Shown: positions 63,460 through 64,000 of the stretch, one piece after another
Layout of the letters: each line of letters starts with the position of its first letter
Numbering within the stretch: position 1 is the first letter of the stretch
DNA from: Edaphobacter acidisoli
GTDB lineage: Bacteria > Acidobacteriota > Terriglobia > Terriglobales > Acidobacteriaceae
Reading direction: 5' to 3'
Assembly (NCBI RefSeq): GCF_014642855.1
Contig: NZ_BMJB01000001.1
Span: forward strand, 3,100,001 to 3,164,000
Length of the DNA stretch: 64,000 nt
Program-made: the position numbers and the translations under genes
The notes under the pieces: generated by a model
What the model saw: only the letters and a program-made list of their open reading frames with translations
Databases searched by the model: none
Told to the model about the DNA's origin: nothing

Positions 63460-64000
63460 ATGCGCCTTACAGCTTATCTTCAACGCATCCTGCGGCCACT
63501 GATTGAGTACCGGCTGTTGCTCTCTCTGGGGCTCAGTGCAGCCTGTGGCATCGTGCTCCGAAGCCTCTACCCAGTCCATACATCCGATCCGATATTGCGT
63601 CTGATCGAACTCGAACAGCCCCGCATCTTTCATGCCCTGGTCTGGAGCTACAACCTGTTCCTGTACAGCACGCCCTTCCTGCTCTTCTCCATCCTGTTCT
63701 CGCTCGCGTATGTCCATTTCTATGCACCACGACAGAAGGAGGTCTCAGGACCATTGCCGCCCTATCCCGATCCTCTCACCCGCGAGCATCTGTCCCTGGT
63801 CCTTGGCGAACTGCACCATCCGACGAAACCGAAGCCTTCACCCACACCGCAATGGCTCTCCATCCCCGAGCGCGGCCTCTATACCGGTATCTGCATCGTC
63901 GGAGCAACCGGCAGTGGGAAGACCCGGGCCATCCTGCTGCCCGCTATGCGGCAGCTCTTCGCTTACAAGGCTACCGATCCCAGGCAACGTCTCTCCGGCG
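63460..64000 (+). CDS. VirD4/TraG-type coupling protein, 3' truncated by window end
   Basis: About 180 residues are visible. Two N-terminal membrane helices (about 15-35 and 68-90) and a Pro-rich loop with TREHLSLVLGELHHPTKP are followed by Walker A in GATGSGKTRAILLPAM (P-loop at 148-155). This order of two helices and then an ATPase domain matches VirD4/TraG coupling proteins, which link the relaxosome to the type IV secretion channel. The start is ATG 63460, preceded by AGGGG about nine bases upstream. The remainder is outside the window. Confidence 0.9.
   Translation, partial: MRLTAYLQRILRPLIEYRLLLSLGLSAACGIVLRSLYPVHTSDPILRLIELEQPRIFHALVWSYNLFLYSTPFLLFSILFSLAYVHFYAPRQKEVSGPLPPYPDPLTREHLSLVLGELHHPTKPKPSPTPQWLSIPERGLYTGICIVGATGSGKTRAILLPAMRQLFAYKATDPRQRLSG

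Larger units (their letters stand above)
54886..64000. mobile_element. Integrative conjugative-type element (left part), inserted at tRNA-Val
   Basis: Starting directly after tRNA-Val, gene content changes to mobile functions: an integrase remnant, TrbL and TrbF parts of a type IV secretion system, toxin-antitoxin, a DNA methyltransferase, SSBs, winged-helix proteins and a VirD4/TraG coupling protein. The right end and attR are outside the window. A deletion or rearrangement near 55190 removed parts of the integrase and TrbL. Confidence 0.85.

Overview
The window looks like a chromosomal contig of an acidobacterium, most likely Terriglobia / Acidobacteriaceae (Edaphobacter-Granulicella-Terriglobus type). 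This rests on a very long Oar-type TonB-dependent receptor, the MoxR-DUF58-DUF4350-DUF4129 cluster with RDD and SpoIIM genes, a lone PEP-CTERM protein, family-typical intergenic repeats, and GC-rich coding DNA with frequent GTG/TTG starts. It is inferred from gene content; no rRNA is present. There are five tRNA genes (Ser-GCU, Pro-UGG, His-GUG, Arg-UCU, Val-GAC).

Layout. 1-8434: a truncated polysaccharide flippase, a GT4 glycosyltransferase, rpoD with a strong terminator, a TM2-zinc ribbon protein, a GT-C-like membrane protein and a dolichol-phosphate-mannose-synthase-like GT2. 8472-20132: two acidobacterial unknowns (one secreted, with a four-copy DPxxPxL motif), an orphan DppD/OppD-type ATPase, a metallophosphoesterase, the haem operon hemE-hemH-hemG(Y), a beta-barrel protein, purS, inorganic pyrophosphatase, an APC permease and tRNA-Ser. 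20245-28476: a carbohydrate-type locus with a divergent LacI regulator, tandem palindromic operators, a 1186-aa TonB receptor, a secreted double-VOC protein and an ACS-family MFS transporter. 28613-36013: RDD / SpoIIM / DUF58 / MoxR / DUF4350 / DUF4129 / membrane protein, mostly translationally coupled. 36100-43523: tRNA-Pro with a flanking direct repeat, DUF4112, tRNA-His, DUF72, YheT hydrolase, an S41-like protein, a PEP-CTERM protein, three copies of a dispersed repeat, and a gene whose end overlaps tRNA-Arg. 43524-50581: MFS, acyl-CoA dehydrogenase, a MerR-TPR fusion, and a two-gene operon for GH89 alpha-N-acetylglucosaminidase plus a HGSNAT-like acyltransferase. 50697-54724: an isc operon (iscR-iscS-small TM protein-iscU-iscA), a 54-aa zinc-ribbon protein and a CDP-alcohol phosphatidyltransferase.

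54886-64000 is the left part of an integrative conjugative-type element inserted at the 3' end of tRNA-Val. It starts with a C-terminal remnant of a tyrosine integrase joined head-on to a 5'-truncated TrbL/VirB6 gene. A TrbF/VirB8 gene, a degenerate receiver-like protein, a RelE-HigA type toxin-antitoxin pair, a frameshifted C5-methyltransferase, two SSB-like genes, two winged-helix proteins, a perfect 20-bp inverted repeat and the start of a VirD4/TraG coupling protein follow. The lost integrase and TrbL parts and the methyltransferase frameshift suggest a decaying or rearranged element.

The most interesting points are the element junction at ~55.18-55.20 kb, the methyltransferase lesion at 58812, the 20-bp inverted repeat (possible oriT or attenuator), the GH89/HGSNAT pair with a LacI-type operator, the LacI/TonB/VOC/MFS locus, and the duplicated sequence next to tRNA-Pro.
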